From: an uncultured Bacteroidota bacterium
GTDB taxonomy: Bacteria; Bacteroidota; Bacteroidia; Flavobacteriales; Flavobacteriaceae
Assembly (NCBI GenBank): GCA_913062555.1
Contig: CAJXVU010000016.1
Coordinates: 1 to 64,000 of the forward strand
Length of the DNA: 64,000 bases
Reading direction: 5' to 3'
Below are positions 23,906-33,684 of the stretch, piece by piece. The notes under the pieces are model-generated. The model made no database searches, was not told the DNA's origin, and was given only the letters and a program-made list of their open reading frames with translations. Position numbers and translations under genes: made by a program. The first letter of the stretch is position 1. The number at the start of each line of letters is the position of its first letter.

Positions 23906-24952
23906 TTATCTTGCTACTCTTCCAGACGAATCACCATCCATTAATTTTTCAACTTCATCAACAGTAACCAAATTTGCATCTCCTTTAATTGTGTGCTTCA
24001 AACAAGAAGCAGCAACTGCAAAATCTAGTGCATTTTGATCATCTTCAGGATATTTTAATAATCCGTATATCAACCCTCCCATAAATGAATCACCTCCACC
24101 AACTCTGTCTACAATATCTGTTATTTGGTATTGACGCGTTTCATACATTGTTTTACCATCATATAAAACACCAGCCCAAGTATTATGAGAAGCAGAAATA
24201 GAACCTCTTAATGTTGTAATTACTTTTTTAGCTCTTGGGAATTCTTCCATCATTTGCTTACAAACCGATAAGAAAGCTTCAGCTTTTACATCATGACCAT
24301 GCTTGTGTACATCTAATCCTTCTGGATGAATACCGAAGTGCTTTTCAGCATCTTCTTCATTTCCTAAGATGATATCACAATATGAGGTTAAATCACTCAT
24401 TATTTTTTCTCTATGAGCGTTGTCACAGAATGTCCATAGCTTAGCACGATAATTTAAATCTGTTGAAATAGTAACTCCCATTTCACTTGCTACTTGTAAA
24501 GCTTCTAAACAGGTATCTGCAGCGCCTTGAGAAATAGCAGGTGTAATACCAGTCCAATGAAACCAAGATACATCCTTAAACACAGATTTCCAATCCACCA
24601 TACCAGGTTTAATCTCAGAAATAGCAGAATGAGCTCTATCATAAACCACTTTACTTCCTCTTGAAACAGCTCCAGTTTCTAAGAAATAAATACCTAGACG
24701 ATCACCACCATAAACAATTTTATCGACACCAACACCTCTTTTACGCATTTCCATCATAGCACATTCACCAATATCATTTTTCGGCAAACGTGTTACAAAA
24801 TCTACAGCTACACCATAATTAGCCAATGAAACTGCTACATTAGACTCTCCACCTCCATATACGACATCAAAGCTTGAAGCTTGTGAAAATCTTAAAAATC
24901 CTTGTGGAGCCAATCTTAGCATAATTTCTCCAAATGTTACTACTTTATTCAT
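23906..24952 (-). CDS. kdgK: 2-keto-3-deoxygluconate (KDG) kinase, PfkB family
   Basis: The 348-residue sugar kinase phosphorylates KDG to KDPG for the adjacent aldolase. The N-terminus (VVTFGEIMLRLAPQG) and the catalytic block IVDRVGGGDSFMGGLIYGL with its base Asp are typical of flavobacterial KdgK. An alternative start 8 codons upstream (24976) adds residues that are unusual for the family, so the Met at 24952 is preferred. The pair is probably transcribed from the gap upstream, where I see no clear -7 element. Confidence 0.92.
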   Translation of the reverse strand: MNKVVTFGEIMLRLAPQGFLRFSQASSFDVVYGGGESNVAVSLANYGVAVDFVTRLPKNDIGECAMMEMRKRGVGVDKIVYGGDRLGIYFLETGAVSRGSKVVYDRAHSAISEIKPGMVDWKSVFKDVSWFHWTGITPAISQGAADTCLEALQVASEMGVTISTDLNYRAKLWTFCDNAHREKIMSDLTSYCDIILGNEEDAEKHFGIHPEGLDVHKHGHDVKAEAFLSVCKQMMEEFPRAKKVITTLRGSISASHNTWAGVLYDGKTMYETRQYQITDIVDRVGGGDSFMGGLIYGLLKYPEDDQNALDFAVAASCLKHTIKGDANLVTVDEVEKLMDGDSSGRVAR

Positions 24953-25114
24953 CTCAATATTACTTATATGTTGCATTTATAAATTAAATAATTTTGGTAA
25001 AGCTTAATTATAAAAGTACATTTTAAATAAAAATGCGAATTTCCATTTAAGTTTTTCAAAATTTGATTTATCTTGTATAGAGATACTTGATGGTCACAAA
25101 TCAGTCACACATTA

Positions 25115-25160
25115 AAAAGAAAAATCCTAATTTATTGATTTTTAATAAATTAGGATTCTT
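25115..25160 (-). terminator. Terminator downstream of tRNA-Arg
   Basis: A 14-bp perfect stem (25123-25136 with 25144-25157) with a 7-nt loop lies 7 bp after the 3' end of the tRNA. On the minus strand it is followed by TTTTTCTTTTT. Confidence 0.9.
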
Positions 25161-25164
25161 TTTG

Positions 25165-25238
25165 TGACCACGGAGGGATTCAAACCCCCGACCGCTGGAG
25201 CCGAAATCCAGTGCTCTATTCAGCTGAGCTACGTGGCC
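25165..25238 (-). tRNA. tRNA-Arg, anticodon TCG
   Basis: The minus strand folds as a 74-nt cloverleaf. The acceptor GGCCACG pairs with CGTGGTC (one GU pair), the anticodon stem is CTGGA/TCCAG with loop TTTCGGC, giving anticodon TCG, and the T-arm loop reads TTTGAATC. The 3' CCA is not encoded. It would read CGN arginine codons. Confidence 0.95.
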
Positions 25239-25267
25239 TTAATTTTCTGTTAAAGCAGAATTCTTTT

Positions 25268-25717
25268 TTATAATAATTTTTGCTTTACGATTGTAGAAAT
25301 TGTTTTCCCATCTGCCTGACCACCAACTTCTTTACTCACCATGCCCATCACTTTACCCATATCTTTCATGCCATTTGCACCTACACGCTCAATAGTTTTA
25401 ACAACAAGATCTTCAATGGCTTCTACACTCATGGCTTCCGGTAAAAACTGAACAATTACCTCAGCTTCTGCCAATTCAGGTTTTGCAAGATCTTCACGTC
25501 CTTGTTCTAAAAATATTGCGGCACTATCTTTACGTTGTTTTACTTGCTTTTGAAGGATCTTTAACTCTTGTTCTTCAGTTAATTCTTCAATAGCTCCACT
25601 TTCAGTTTTTGCTAATAAAATAGCCGATTTAACTGCTCTTAAAGCGGTTAATGCTGTTTGATCTTTAGCTCTCATTGCAGACTTCATAGCTGTCATGATC
25701 CCATCTTGTAAACTCAT
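25268..25717 (-). CDS. GatB/YqeY domain-containing protein
   Basis: The 149-residue cytoplasmic protein is a stand-alone YqeY domain, the helical domain also found at the C-terminus of GatB and in glutaminyl-tRNA synthetases. MKSAMRAKDQTALTALRAVKSAI, LQKQVKQRKDSAAIF and FLPEAMS are characteristic. It probably binds tRNA, but its exact role is unknown. Position next to ftsZ is common in flavobacteria. It may be transcribed with ftsZ or alone. Confidence 0.93.
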   Translation of the reverse strand: MSLQDGIMTAMKSAMRAKDQTALTALRAVKSAILLAKTESGAIEELTEEQELKILQKQVKQRKDSAAIFLEQGREDLAKPELAEAEVIVQFLPEAMSVEAIEDLVVKTIERVGANGMKDMGKVMGMVSKEVGGQADGKTISTIVKQKLL

Positions 25718-25784
25718 AAGATTTTTTTAAATAACACTGCGAAGATACTAAAAAGATATTTCGTTTCATTTGAATTTTCAATAA

Positions 25785-25821
25785 AGAAAACCCGAAAAAT
25801 TTGAGGGAAATTAATCGGGTT
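25785..25821 (-). terminator. Weak terminator after ftsZ
   Basis: AACCCGA (25789-25795) pairs with TCGGGTT (25815-25821) across a 19-nt loop. On the minus strand TTCTTT follows the stem. It lies just after the ftsZ stop. Confidence 0.5.
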
Positions 25822-25844
25822 AAATACTGAAAATTAATTAATAT

Positions 25845-27746
25845 TTAGTCAACGTTATCATGTAAAAACGAATTATTACTTCGTAATTGTATATCATCAT
25901 TATCGTCTAGACCTATTGACATTCTAGAGGCATTATTTTCAGAGGAGTGTTGCACATCTGTGAGGTCTACCCCTTGTCGTTTATAAGCTGGTTCTTTTTC
26001 AATATCATCAATTTTTGCTGTATTGAATTTATAATTGAACTCTTTCATTTTTTGACGGCGTTCATTAGCTCGTTCTTTTAACAAATCGGAAATTGGACTA
26101 TTCATTGGATCCAATTCTTCCAATTTAGAATCTTGATTAGATTCGCTTTCAAGCACCTTTTTCTCAAAAACAACTTCTTGATCAATCTCCAACTCGAGGT
26201 CTTGTTTTTCTTCTTTTTCAATGGTATTAGCCTCTGAAACCGTATAATCTTCTAATGCATATCTCGTCTCTCCACGTTCATTAGCTTCAGTTACAGGGAT
26301 AAGCTCTACGTAATCATTAACTTCAATATCATTAACATTATCATCTAAATTAAACCTCATCATTTCTTCTATTGAAGGTTCCTCAATAGCTTCATCAGGT
26401 GTTGATAATGGCAAGTCAAAACTTAGTATGATTTGCTCTTCCTTAGTTTCTTCTTCTATGGTCTCCTCGGTAATAATCTCATTAATTATAAAATCCGTTT
26501 CAGTTACATTAGCGAGAACTTCATCATAAACAACATCCATGTTTTTAATAATCTCGGAAGTCGCAATAAGATTCATTTCTGGAATCTCCGCCTCATCATC
26601 AGTTAAAGTATGTACAATTTTCTCTTCTTTTTTAGTTAGAATGATATCAGGAGTAATAATTGCTGGTGCTCGTTCGGGAGCTAAATCCTGTTCCATTACT
26701 TGTTCTTCCTCCAAAGAGTGTATAACTTTTTTAGCTTCGGTATTAGAGATTTCATCTTGCTGTTCTACATCAAAACCAGTAGCAATAATAGTCACAGCAA
26801 TTGCTTCATCAAGTGCTTCATCTTCACCTACCCCCATAATTATATTCGCACCGTAACCAGCTTCGGCTTGAATATGATCATTAATTTCTCCTATTTCGTC
26901 AATAGTAATTTCTTGTGAACCTGAAACAATTAGCAACAATACGTTCTTGGCTCCTGTAATTTTATTATCATTTAGTAATGGCGAGTCTAAGGCTTTCATG
27001 ATAGCATCCTGAGCACGACTTGGTCCTGCTGAAGTAGAAGACCCCATAATTGCAGTTCCGCTATTACTCAATACTGTTTTGGCATCACGTAAATCAATAT
27101 TTTGAGTATAATGGTGTGTGATGACTTCGGCTATTCCTTTTGAAGCCGTTGATAAAACTTCATCTGCCTTTGAGAACCCAGCTTTAAATCCGAGATTCCC
27201 ATAAACCTCACGTAATTTATTATTATTAATTACAACTAGTGAATCTACATGGTCACGCAAAGTTTCAACACCCAGTTGTGCTTGAGTATTTCTAATTTTT
27301 CCTTCAAACTGAAAAGGCATTGTGACGATTCCCACAGTTAAAATATCCATTTCTTTAGCCAATCTTGCAATAACCGGAGCAGCTCCTGTACCAGTACCAC
27401 CACCCATACCTGCAGTAATAAACACCATTTTTGTATTGGTGTCCAGCATACGTCTAATATCATCGATGCTCTCTAATGCTGCTTGTTCTCCAATTTCTGG
27501 ATTTGCCCCAGCACCTAATCCTTCAGTTAAATTAACACCGAGTTGAATTTTATTAGGTACACCACTATTATTTAATGCTTGTGAATCTGTATTACAAATT
27601 ACAAAATCGACCCCCTTAATGCCTTGTTGAAACATATGGTTGATGGCGTTGCTGCCTCCTCCACCTACACCAATTACCTTGATGACATTGGATTGATTTT
27701 TTGGTAAATCGAAGGTTATATTACCAATATCGTTGTTGCTGCTCAT
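25845..27746 (-). CDS. ftsZ: Cell division protein FtsZ
   Basis: The tubulin-like GTPase polymerises into the division ring. The globular domain (about residues 1-330) has GVGGGGSNAINHM, the signature GGGTGTGAAPVIA and NNNKLREVYGNL. At 633 residues it is much longer than E. coli FtsZ because of an acidic, Glu-rich linker (about 340-560), normal for flavobacteria. A conserved C-terminal segment (EKEPAYKRQGVDL) follows, which should bind FtsA. A further variable tail ends SFLHDNVD. It is the last gene of the dcw cluster. Confidence 0.98.
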   Translation of the reverse strand: MSSNNDIGNITFDLPKNQSNVIKVIGVGGGGSNAINHMFQQGIKGVDFVICNTDSQALNNSGVPNKIQLGVNLTEGLGAGANPEIGEQAALESIDDIRRMLDTNTKMVFITAGMGGGTGTGAAPVIARLAKEMDILTVGIVTMPFQFEGKIRNTQAQLGVETLRDHVDSLVVINNNKLREVYGNLGFKAGFSKADEVLSTASKGIAEVITHHYTQNIDLRDAKTVLSNSGTAIMGSSTSAGPSRAQDAIMKALDSPLLNDNKITGAKNVLLLIVSGSQEITIDEIGEINDHIQAEAGYGANIIMGVGEDEALDEAIAVTIIATGFDVEQQDEISNTEAKKVIHSLEEEQVMEQDLAPERAPAIITPDIILTKKEEKIVHTLTDDEAEIPEMNLIATSEIIKNMDVVYDEVLANVTETDFIINEIITEETIEEETKEEQIILSFDLPLSTPDEAIEEPSIEEMMRFNLDDNVNDIEVNDYVELIPVTEANERGETRYALEDYTVSEANTIEKEEKQDLELEIDQEVVFEKKVLESESNQDSKLEELDPMNSPISDLLKERANERRQKMKEFNYKFNTAKIDDIEKEPAYKRQGVDLTDVQHSSENNASRMSIGLDDNDDIQLRSNNSFLHDNVD

Positions 27747-27848
27747 AAATATAGTTTTACTGGTTTCGTTTGATTTGCTTATGAAATATTTTCTGATCAG
27801 ATTTTAAACCGATCTTCCTTAAAATTGTTATCTGAATATCTTTTAATT

Positions 27849-29174
27849 TTATTCAGCGTTATCTAAAAAATCTTTAACGCGCTCCGTTAATTTATCTAAA
27901 AATGATTTGCGTTCTTTTTTAGGAGGTGCCGAATCTTGATCTGGTTCACCATCTAGTGTTCCCTCTCCAACATCATCATTTGATTGTGCAGCATGTTCCA
28001 ACTTCCGCTTTTGCTGGCGCTTTAATCCATCCATAACCAACCCCACTGCTGTTGCAAACAAGGGACTTGTAACATCATCATCACTATCACCTGCAAGATG
28101 TTCATTTGGATATCCTATTCTAGTATCCATTCCTGTTATATATTCTACCAATTGTTTTAAATGATTCAACTGACTACCGCCACCCGTTAATACAATTCCT
28201 GCAATTAGTTTTTTCTTTTGCTCTTCATGACCGTAGTTCTTGATTTCAACATAAACTTGTTCTACAATCTCTACAACCCGCGCATGAATAATTTTAGAGA
28301 GGTTTTTTAATGTAATTTCCTTTGGTTCTCTACCTCTTAACCCTGGAATTGAAACAATTTCATTGTCCTTATTTTCTCCTGGCCAGGCAGATCCAAATTT
28401 TATTTTTAATAACTCGGCTTGTTTTTCAATAATAGAGCAGCCTTCTTTAATATCTTCAGTAATCACATTGCCTCCAAATGGAATAACGGCGGTATGCCTA
28501 ATTATACCGTCTCTAAAAATGGCTAAATCTGTTGTACCTCCACCAATATCAATTAATGCCACCCCAGCTTCCTTCTCTTCCTGGCTTAATACGGCATTGG
28601 CAGATGCTAATGGCTCTAAAGTAATCCCTTCAAGTTCAAGTCCAGCACTTTTTACACAACGCCCAATATTTCTTATTGAAGATACTTGACCAACAACGAC
28701 ATGAAAATTAGCTTCCAATCGTCCACCATACATCCCAACAGGCTCTTTAATTTCAGCTTGGCCATCAACTTTATATTCTTGAGGTAACACATGAATAATT
28801 TCCTCTCCAGGTAGCATTACCAGTTTATGAACTTGATTAATTAATCGATCAATATCTTCTTCATCAATGACCAATTCAGAATTTTCTCTGGTAATGTAAT
28901 CACTATGCTGTAAGCTTCTAATGTGTTGTCCTGCTATACCTACGGTAACACCATCAATATTTACTCCAGAAGCAGATTCTGCTTCTTGAACAGCTTGTTG
29001 TATTGATTGTATGGTTTGTGTAATATTATTTACAACACCGCGATGAACACCTAAACTTTTTGATTTTCCTATACCTAGTATTTCTGCCTTACCGTATTCA
29101 TTTTCACGACCAATCATAGCCACAATTTTTGTGGTTCCAATGTCTAATCCTACTGAAATGTTATTGCCCTCCAT
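27849..29174 (-). CDS. ftsA: Cell division protein FtsA
   Basis: The 441-residue actin-like protein tethers FtsZ to the membrane. It shows ISVGLDIGTTKIVAMIG (phosphate 1), the GGTTDLAIF phosphate 2 loop and GIVLTGGGSQL. A C-terminal amphipathic helix (FLDKLTERVKDFLDN) is the likely membrane-targeting sequence, after a charged linker. It starts 3 bp after ftsQ and is 102 bp from ftsZ. Confidence 0.97.
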   Translation of the reverse strand: MEGNNISVGLDIGTTKIVAMIGRENEYGKAEILGIGKSKSLGVHRGVVNNITQTIQSIQQAVQEAESASGVNIDGVTVGIAGQHIRSLQHSDYITRENSELVIDEEDIDRLINQVHKLVMLPGEEIIHVLPQEYKVDGQAEIKEPVGMYGGRLEANFHVVVGQVSSIRNIGRCVKSAGLELEGITLEPLASANAVLSQEEKEAGVALIDIGGGTTDLAIFRDGIIRHTAVIPFGGNVITEDIKEGCSIIEKQAELLKIKFGSAWPGENKDNEIVSIPGLRGREPKEITLKNLSKIIHARVVEIVEQVYVEIKNYGHEEQKKKLIAGIVLTGGGSQLNHLKQLVEYITGMDTRIGYPNEHLAGDSDDDVTSPLFATAVGLVMDGLKRQQKRKLEHAAQSNDDVGEGTLDGEPDQDSAPPKKERKSFLDKLTERVKDFLDNAE

Positions 29175-29177
29175 AGT

Positions 29178-29897
29178 TTACTTTTTAGTGCATACCACTT
29201 GATTCTCAAATAGCAAATTCACTTTACTATATTTATTTAACACCTTATCCTTTTTTGCCTTTTGATAAAAAGCCTTCAGATTACTGATTTTTTTATCCAA
29301 ATTATCTAAGTGTCCAATTATAATTTCAAAATTCACAACTCTGGTTTTTAATATGATGCTCTCATCCTGATTTTGATAAATCTCTACAACATGCTTTTTC
29401 AAAAACTGATCATTATAAATTTTACTTGCAATTTTAAACACATTGTTGAGTTTGTTTTTATTAACAAAACCGGTAACCAATGGTACTCGAGCTGTATAAT
29501 TTGAAGACAAAGGCATCAACTTACCTTCATCATCAATATAGTATGATGCATTTGTAGCAACTCTAGCAATAGGGTTGCGCTGAACAACATCTGCTCTAAC
29601 CTCACCATTCACAGTAAGATACACTTGCGCAGCTTTTATCATTGGATTAGATTTAAGGGCAGTCTCTAACTCATTCAAATCTAAAATTTCTTTGGGCACA
29701 TTTGCAAGGTCTTCATTATTTTGTATTAACAATTTATTAACCGTTTGCTCAGTTATGAATAAATTGTCTTCGCCAATAAAATTAATACTAACATTTCGCA
29801 CATTTCGCTCACCATTTCTAAGTGATGAAAATGCAAAAATAACACTGACTAATCCCAGTAAACCCAAGGCTTTTATGTAGTTCCAGTTAACTCGCAA
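29178..29897 (-). CDS. ftsQ: Cell division protein FtsQ
   Basis: The 239-residue bitopic protein has one membrane helix (about residues 8-25). A POTRA-like region follows (NISINFIGEDNLFIT-type start with TVNKLL and a predicted LKSNPMIKAAQVYLTVNGEVRADVVQRNPIARV), matching flavobacterial FtsQ. It links the division ring to septal peptidoglycan synthesis. It overlaps the end of murC by 11 bp. Confidence 0.9.
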   Translation of the reverse strand: MRVNWNYIKALGLLGLVSVIFAFSSLRNGERNVRNVSINFIGEDNLFITEQTVNKLLIQNNEDLANVPKEILDLNELETALKSNPMIKAAQVYLTVNGEVRADVVQRNPIARVATNASYYIDDEGKLMPLSSNYTARVPLVTGFVNKNKLNNVFKIASKIYNDQFLKKHVVEIYQNQDESIILKTRVVNFEIIIGHLDNLDKKISNLKAFYQKAKKDKVLNKYSKVNLLFENQVVCTKK

Positions 29898-31239
29898 GGT
29901 TCAATTTTGTTTTTATATTATCTATTTCAGCTCCAATATCACCAGCTCCAAGAGTCAGTACAATTTTCGCGTTTCGTTGTTGTATTTCAGATACTATGTC
30001 CAATTTTTGGATAAGTTTTTTATTTGGATTATTAATTTTACCCAATAACCAATTTGAAGTCACACCTTCTATAGGCAATTCTCTTGCTGGATATATATCC
30101 AAAAGCAATACGTAATCAAATTGCGATAAGCTTTTTGCAAATTCATCAATAAAATCTCTTGTTCTACTAAATAAGTGCGGCTGGAACACCACCAAAACTT
30201 CTTGTCCTGGATACATTTCTCTAACTGCTTGGTGTACCGCATTGATCTCTTCTGGGTGATGCGCATAATCGTCGATAAAAACCAAATCATCAGTTTTAAT
30301 ATGATAAGTAAATCGTCGTTTCACCCCTTTATAAGATGCTAATGCACTTGCAAGACCGTTGGGAGGGCACCCATACTCCACAGCCATTGCAAGTGCAATT
30401 AAGGCATTCGACAAATTATGTCTACCAGGTAGGTTAAATATAAAATCTTTAATATTTTGATTCGGTGTTTTGACATCAAACCGATAAGCTCCATTTACTA
30501 TTTTAATATTGATTGCCATATAATCTGCATCTTCCTCAACGGCATAGGTAATTCCATCAATTGGCAAGCCTTTTTTTACAAATAACTTCCCATTAGGCTT
30601 TAAACGTCTCGAAAACTCTCTAAATGTTTCTTCAAGGGTTTCGGCTTTGCCATAGATATCCAAATGATCAGCATCCATAGATGTAATACATGCAAAATCT
30701 GGTGATAATGTTAAAAATGAACGATCATATTCATCAGCTTCCACCACTGACACTTTCGTTCCTTGAAGAATTAGATTTGAATTATAATTCTCAGAAATCC
30801 CGCCTAAAAAAGCGGTGAGTTCCACATTACATTCTTTTAACAAATGACCTAAAATACTTGTTGTTGTTGTTTTTCCATGAGTTCCGGCAACTGCCAAACA
30901 AATTGTACTTTCAGTAATTAAGCCCAACACCTTAGAGCGTTTTAAAACATTAAATCCATGTTCATTAAAGTAAATTAATTCTTTATGTGTACTAGGAACA
31001 GCCGGCGTGAATACAACAAGTGTATTTTCTGGATTAAGGAATTGCTCATCAATAGAAGTTACCACATCTTCAAAACTAACAGAAATACCAAGTGTTTCTA
31101 AATCCTCAGTAATTTCAGTCTGCGTTTTATCATACCCAGCAACATTTTTATTATTCGCAACAAAATAACGAGCTAAAGCACTCATCCCTATGCCGCCAAT
31201 GCCAATAAAATAAACATTATGTATGTTCTCTAAATTCAT
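29887..31239 (-). CDS. murC: UDP-N-acetylmuramate--L-alanine ligase MurC
   Basis: The 450-residue Mur ligase adds L-Ala to UDP-MurNAc. The N-terminal Rossmann region is NVYFIGIGGIGMSALARYF, the ATP loop is AVAGTHGKTTTTSILGHLL, and FIDDYAHHPEEI with VFQPHLFSRTRDF identifies MurC. A Met two codons upstream (31245) is also possible. It follows murG by 39 bp and overlaps ftsQ. Confidence 0.97.
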   Translation of the reverse strand: MNLENIHNVYFIGIGGIGMSALARYFVANNKNVAGYDKTQTEITEDLETLGISVSFEDVVTSIDEQFLNPENTLVVFTPAVPSTHKELIYFNEHGFNVLKRSKVLGLITESTICLAVAGTHGKTTTTSILGHLLKECNVELTAFLGGISENYNSNLILQGTKVSVVEADEYDRSFLTLSPDFACITSMDADHLDIYGKAETLEETFREFSRRLKPNGKLFVKKGLPIDGITYAVEEDADYMAINIKIVNGAYRFDVKTPNQNIKDFIFNLPGRHNLSNALIALAMAVEYGCPPNGLASALASYKGVKRRFTYHIKTDDLVFIDDYAHHPEEINAVHQAVREMYPGQEVLVVFQPHLFSRTRDFIDEFAKSLSQFDYVLLLDIYPARELPIEGVTSNWLLGKINNPNKKLIQKLDIVSEIQQRNAKIVLTLGAGDIGAEIDNIKTKLNLAS

Positions 31240-31278
31240 TCCCACTTTTATTCATTAGACATTAATCCAATGAAAAAT

Positions 31279-32391
31279 TTATTTTTTATTTTCAGCCAAA
31301 AGTTTTTCAACTTCGTCTGCAATATCTTTTGTAGCATTTGCTAACGCCAATTTTTTAATATTTGCTGCTAGTGCTTCTTGTTTTTCTTGCGAATTCACCA
31401 ATTGCGAAAATTTATTTTCAAAATCAATTTCTAGATCGGCTTCTTTAATCAATAATGCGCCATCCTTCTCTACAACAGCATTTGCGTTTTTAGTCTGGTG
31501 ATCTTCAGCGACATTTGGAGACGGAATAAAAACAACAGGTTTACCAACAATACACAATTCGGATACTGAACTTGCACCAGCTCTTGAAATAACGACATCT
31601 GCCGCTGCATAAGCCAAATCCATTGCATTCAAAAAAGCATGTACTTGAACATGTTCAAAGTTATTGTACTGGCGATATGAATTGTAATACAACTTACCAC
31701 ACTGCCAAATAATTTGAACATTTTGAGTTTGAAAGAATTCTAATTTATCTTCAATGAGCTCGTTAATTCTTCTAGCACCTAAACTCCCACCTAAAACCAG
31801 CACTGTTATTTTATTATGCTTTAATTTAAAAAAGTCTTTTGCTTCAATCGATTTGTTATCAACACACAGTAGATCTTGTCTTACAGGGTTGCCTGTTTTT
31901 ATAATTTTATTTGAAGGAAAAAAACGTTCTAATCCATCATATGCCACACAAATTATGTTTGCCTTTTTTGCTAAAATTTTATTTGTAATTCCAGGATAAG
32001 AATTTTGTTCCTGTATCAAACTAGGAATCCCTCTTAAAACGGCCATTTGCAATAAGGGGCCGCTGGCGAATCCACCAGTGCCAATCGCTATATCTGGCTT
32101 AAATTGTTTTATGATTTTTCTCGATTTAAATAAACTACTAATAAGCTTAAAAGGAAATGATAAATTCTTAGATGTTAACTTACGCTGAATCCCAGAAATC
32201 CATAAGCCTTGAATTTCATATCCTGCTTGTGGCACCTTTTCCATTTCCATTTTATCTTTCGCACCCACAAACAAAAACTGGGCATTTGGATATCGCAATT
32301 TTAGTTCATTCGCGATTGATATTGCAGGATAAATGTGCCCTCCAGTACCTCCTCCTGATAAAATAAATCTATGTTGTTTACTATTCGCCAC
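31279..32391 (-). CDS. murG: UDP-GlcNAc:undecaprenyl-PP-MurNAc-pentapeptide GlcNAc transferase MurG
   Basis: The 370-residue GT-B glycosyltransferase makes lipid II. The N-terminal glycine loop is [18 protein letters not shown], followed by GTGGFASGP and the C-terminal donor-binding motif [26 protein letters not shown]. It is peripheral on the inner membrane. It lies between ftsW (66 bp upstream) and murC (39 bp downstream). Confidence 0.97.
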   Translation of the reverse strand: MANSKQHRFILSGGGTGGHIYPAISIANELKLRYPNAQFLFVGAKDKMEMEKVPQAGYEIQGLWISGIQRKLTSKNLSFPFKLISSLFKSRKIIKQFKPDIAIGTGGFASGPLLQMAVLRGIPSLIQEQNSYPGITNKILAKKANIICVAYDGLERFFPSNKIIKTGNPVRQDLLCVDNKSIEAKDFFKLKHNKITVLVLGGSLGARRINELIEDKLEFFQTQNVQIIWQCGKLYYNSYRQYNNFEHVQVHAFLNAMDLAYAAADVVISRAGASSVSELCIVGKPVVFIPSPNVAEDHQTKNANAVVEKDGALLIKEADLEIDFENKFSQLVNSQEKQEALAANIKKLALANATKDIADEVEKLLAENKK

Positions 32392-32457
32392 TAATCAATA
32401 TTTATTTTTCTTTATTTCCTTTTATGCATTATGATTTGAAAATCATCCCACGTTATT

Positions 32458-33654
32458 TTATAATGTTTCACTCAAAATTTCGAGTGGATTATCCTCATCT
32501 GAGGCTTCTTGTTCTTTAATTTCTTGTCGTTTTGCACTAACGCTTAAAATAATTCCAATCGCCATACAGGTGATCCAAATGGATGTCCCTCCACTACTAA
32601 TTAATGGTAAAGTCTGACCTGTAACCGGAAACAACTCTACTGCTACAGCCATATTTATTAATGCCTGAAACACAATGGGCAATCCTACTCCGATCACCAA
32701 TAATTTTCCAAATATGGTTTCTGCTTTATGCGACACAATAACTATTCTAAAAAGCAACCACATATACAATAGCATTAAAAACAAGCCTCCAACCAATCCA
32801 TATTCTTCAACGATAATGGCAAAAATAAAATCGGAAGATGATTGGGGCAAAAAATTCTTCTGCATACTCTTACCTGGACCTACCCCATAAATTTGACCAG
32901 AAGCAATCGCAATTTTAGCTTTTTCAATTTGATAATCAGCTTCAGTATCTTCACCATTAGTGAAATTTTCAATTCTACTTACCCAAGTATCCACCCGATT
33001 TGGCATAGCATCAGGAAATGCCCTGGCTATTAAAATAAATATGGCGAATGCTGCAATTCCAGAAATCAATATAAGCGCCAAATATTTTAGAGGGTAGCCT
33101 CCTAGAAACGCCAACATCATCACCATGGTAAAAATGATTGCCGTTGTCGAAAAATTTGCTGGCAATATCAAAGCAAGCACAAAAAATACTGGCATCCATA
33201 AAGGCAAAATTGTCTCTTTAAATGTGATTTTTGTGTCTTTTATTTTCGATAAATAGCGAGCGACATATACCATCAATACAACCGAAGCCAAAGTCGAAGG
33301 TTGAAACGTGAAGCCTACAAATGGAACTCTAATCCATCTACTCGCGTTTGCTCCTCCTATTGTTGTTCCTTGAAACATAGTAGCCACCAACAACACCAAT
33401 ACTACAGGAATCATAATCATGGATAAGCCTCTAAAAAATCGGTATGGAATTCTATGAACACCATAAATAATTGCAAACCCAAGAAATAAATGGAGAAAAT
33501 GTTTTACAAAATAATTGAAGGTATTTCCTTCTCCGTTTATATAAGCTAAATTACTGGCAGCACTGTAAACTGGGAGAAATGAGAATATAGCCAACAGCGC
33601 AGCTATTGCCCATATTAATCGATCTCCTTTTATGTTATTAAACACTAGTTGCAT
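32458..33654 (-). CDS. ftsW: Cell division SEDS protein FtsW
   Basis: The 398-residue polytopic protein is the septal peptidoglycan glycosyltransferase. About ten membrane helices are predicted. Conserved SEDS segments include GGANASRWIRVPFVGFTFQP, IYGVGPGKSMQKNFLPQSSSDFIFA and VTGQTLPLISSGGTS. The charged C-terminal tail (QEIKEQEASDEDNPLEIL) is short. It partners with the adjacent class B PBP. Confidence 0.96.
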   Translation of the reverse strand: MQLVFNNIKGDRLIWAIAALLAIFSFLPVYSAASNLAYINGEGNTFNYFVKHFLHLFLGFAIIYGVHRIPYRFFRGLSMIMIPVVLVLLVATMFQGTTIGGANASRWIRVPFVGFTFQPSTLASVVLMVYVARYLSKIKDTKITFKETILPLWMPVFFVLALILPANFSTTAIIFTMVMMLAFLGGYPLKYLALILISGIAAFAIFILIARAFPDAMPNRVDTWVSRIENFTNGEDTEADYQIEKAKIAIASGQIYGVGPGKSMQKNFLPQSSSDFIFAIIVEEYGLVGGLFLMLLYMWLLFRIVIVSHKAETIFGKLLVIGVGLPIVFQALINMAVAVELFPVTGQTLPLISSGGTSIWITCMAIGIILSVSAKRQEIKEQEASDEDNPLEILSETL

Positions 33655-33684
33655 GCCCTTATCTTGCTTGTTTTTATACTGTTA

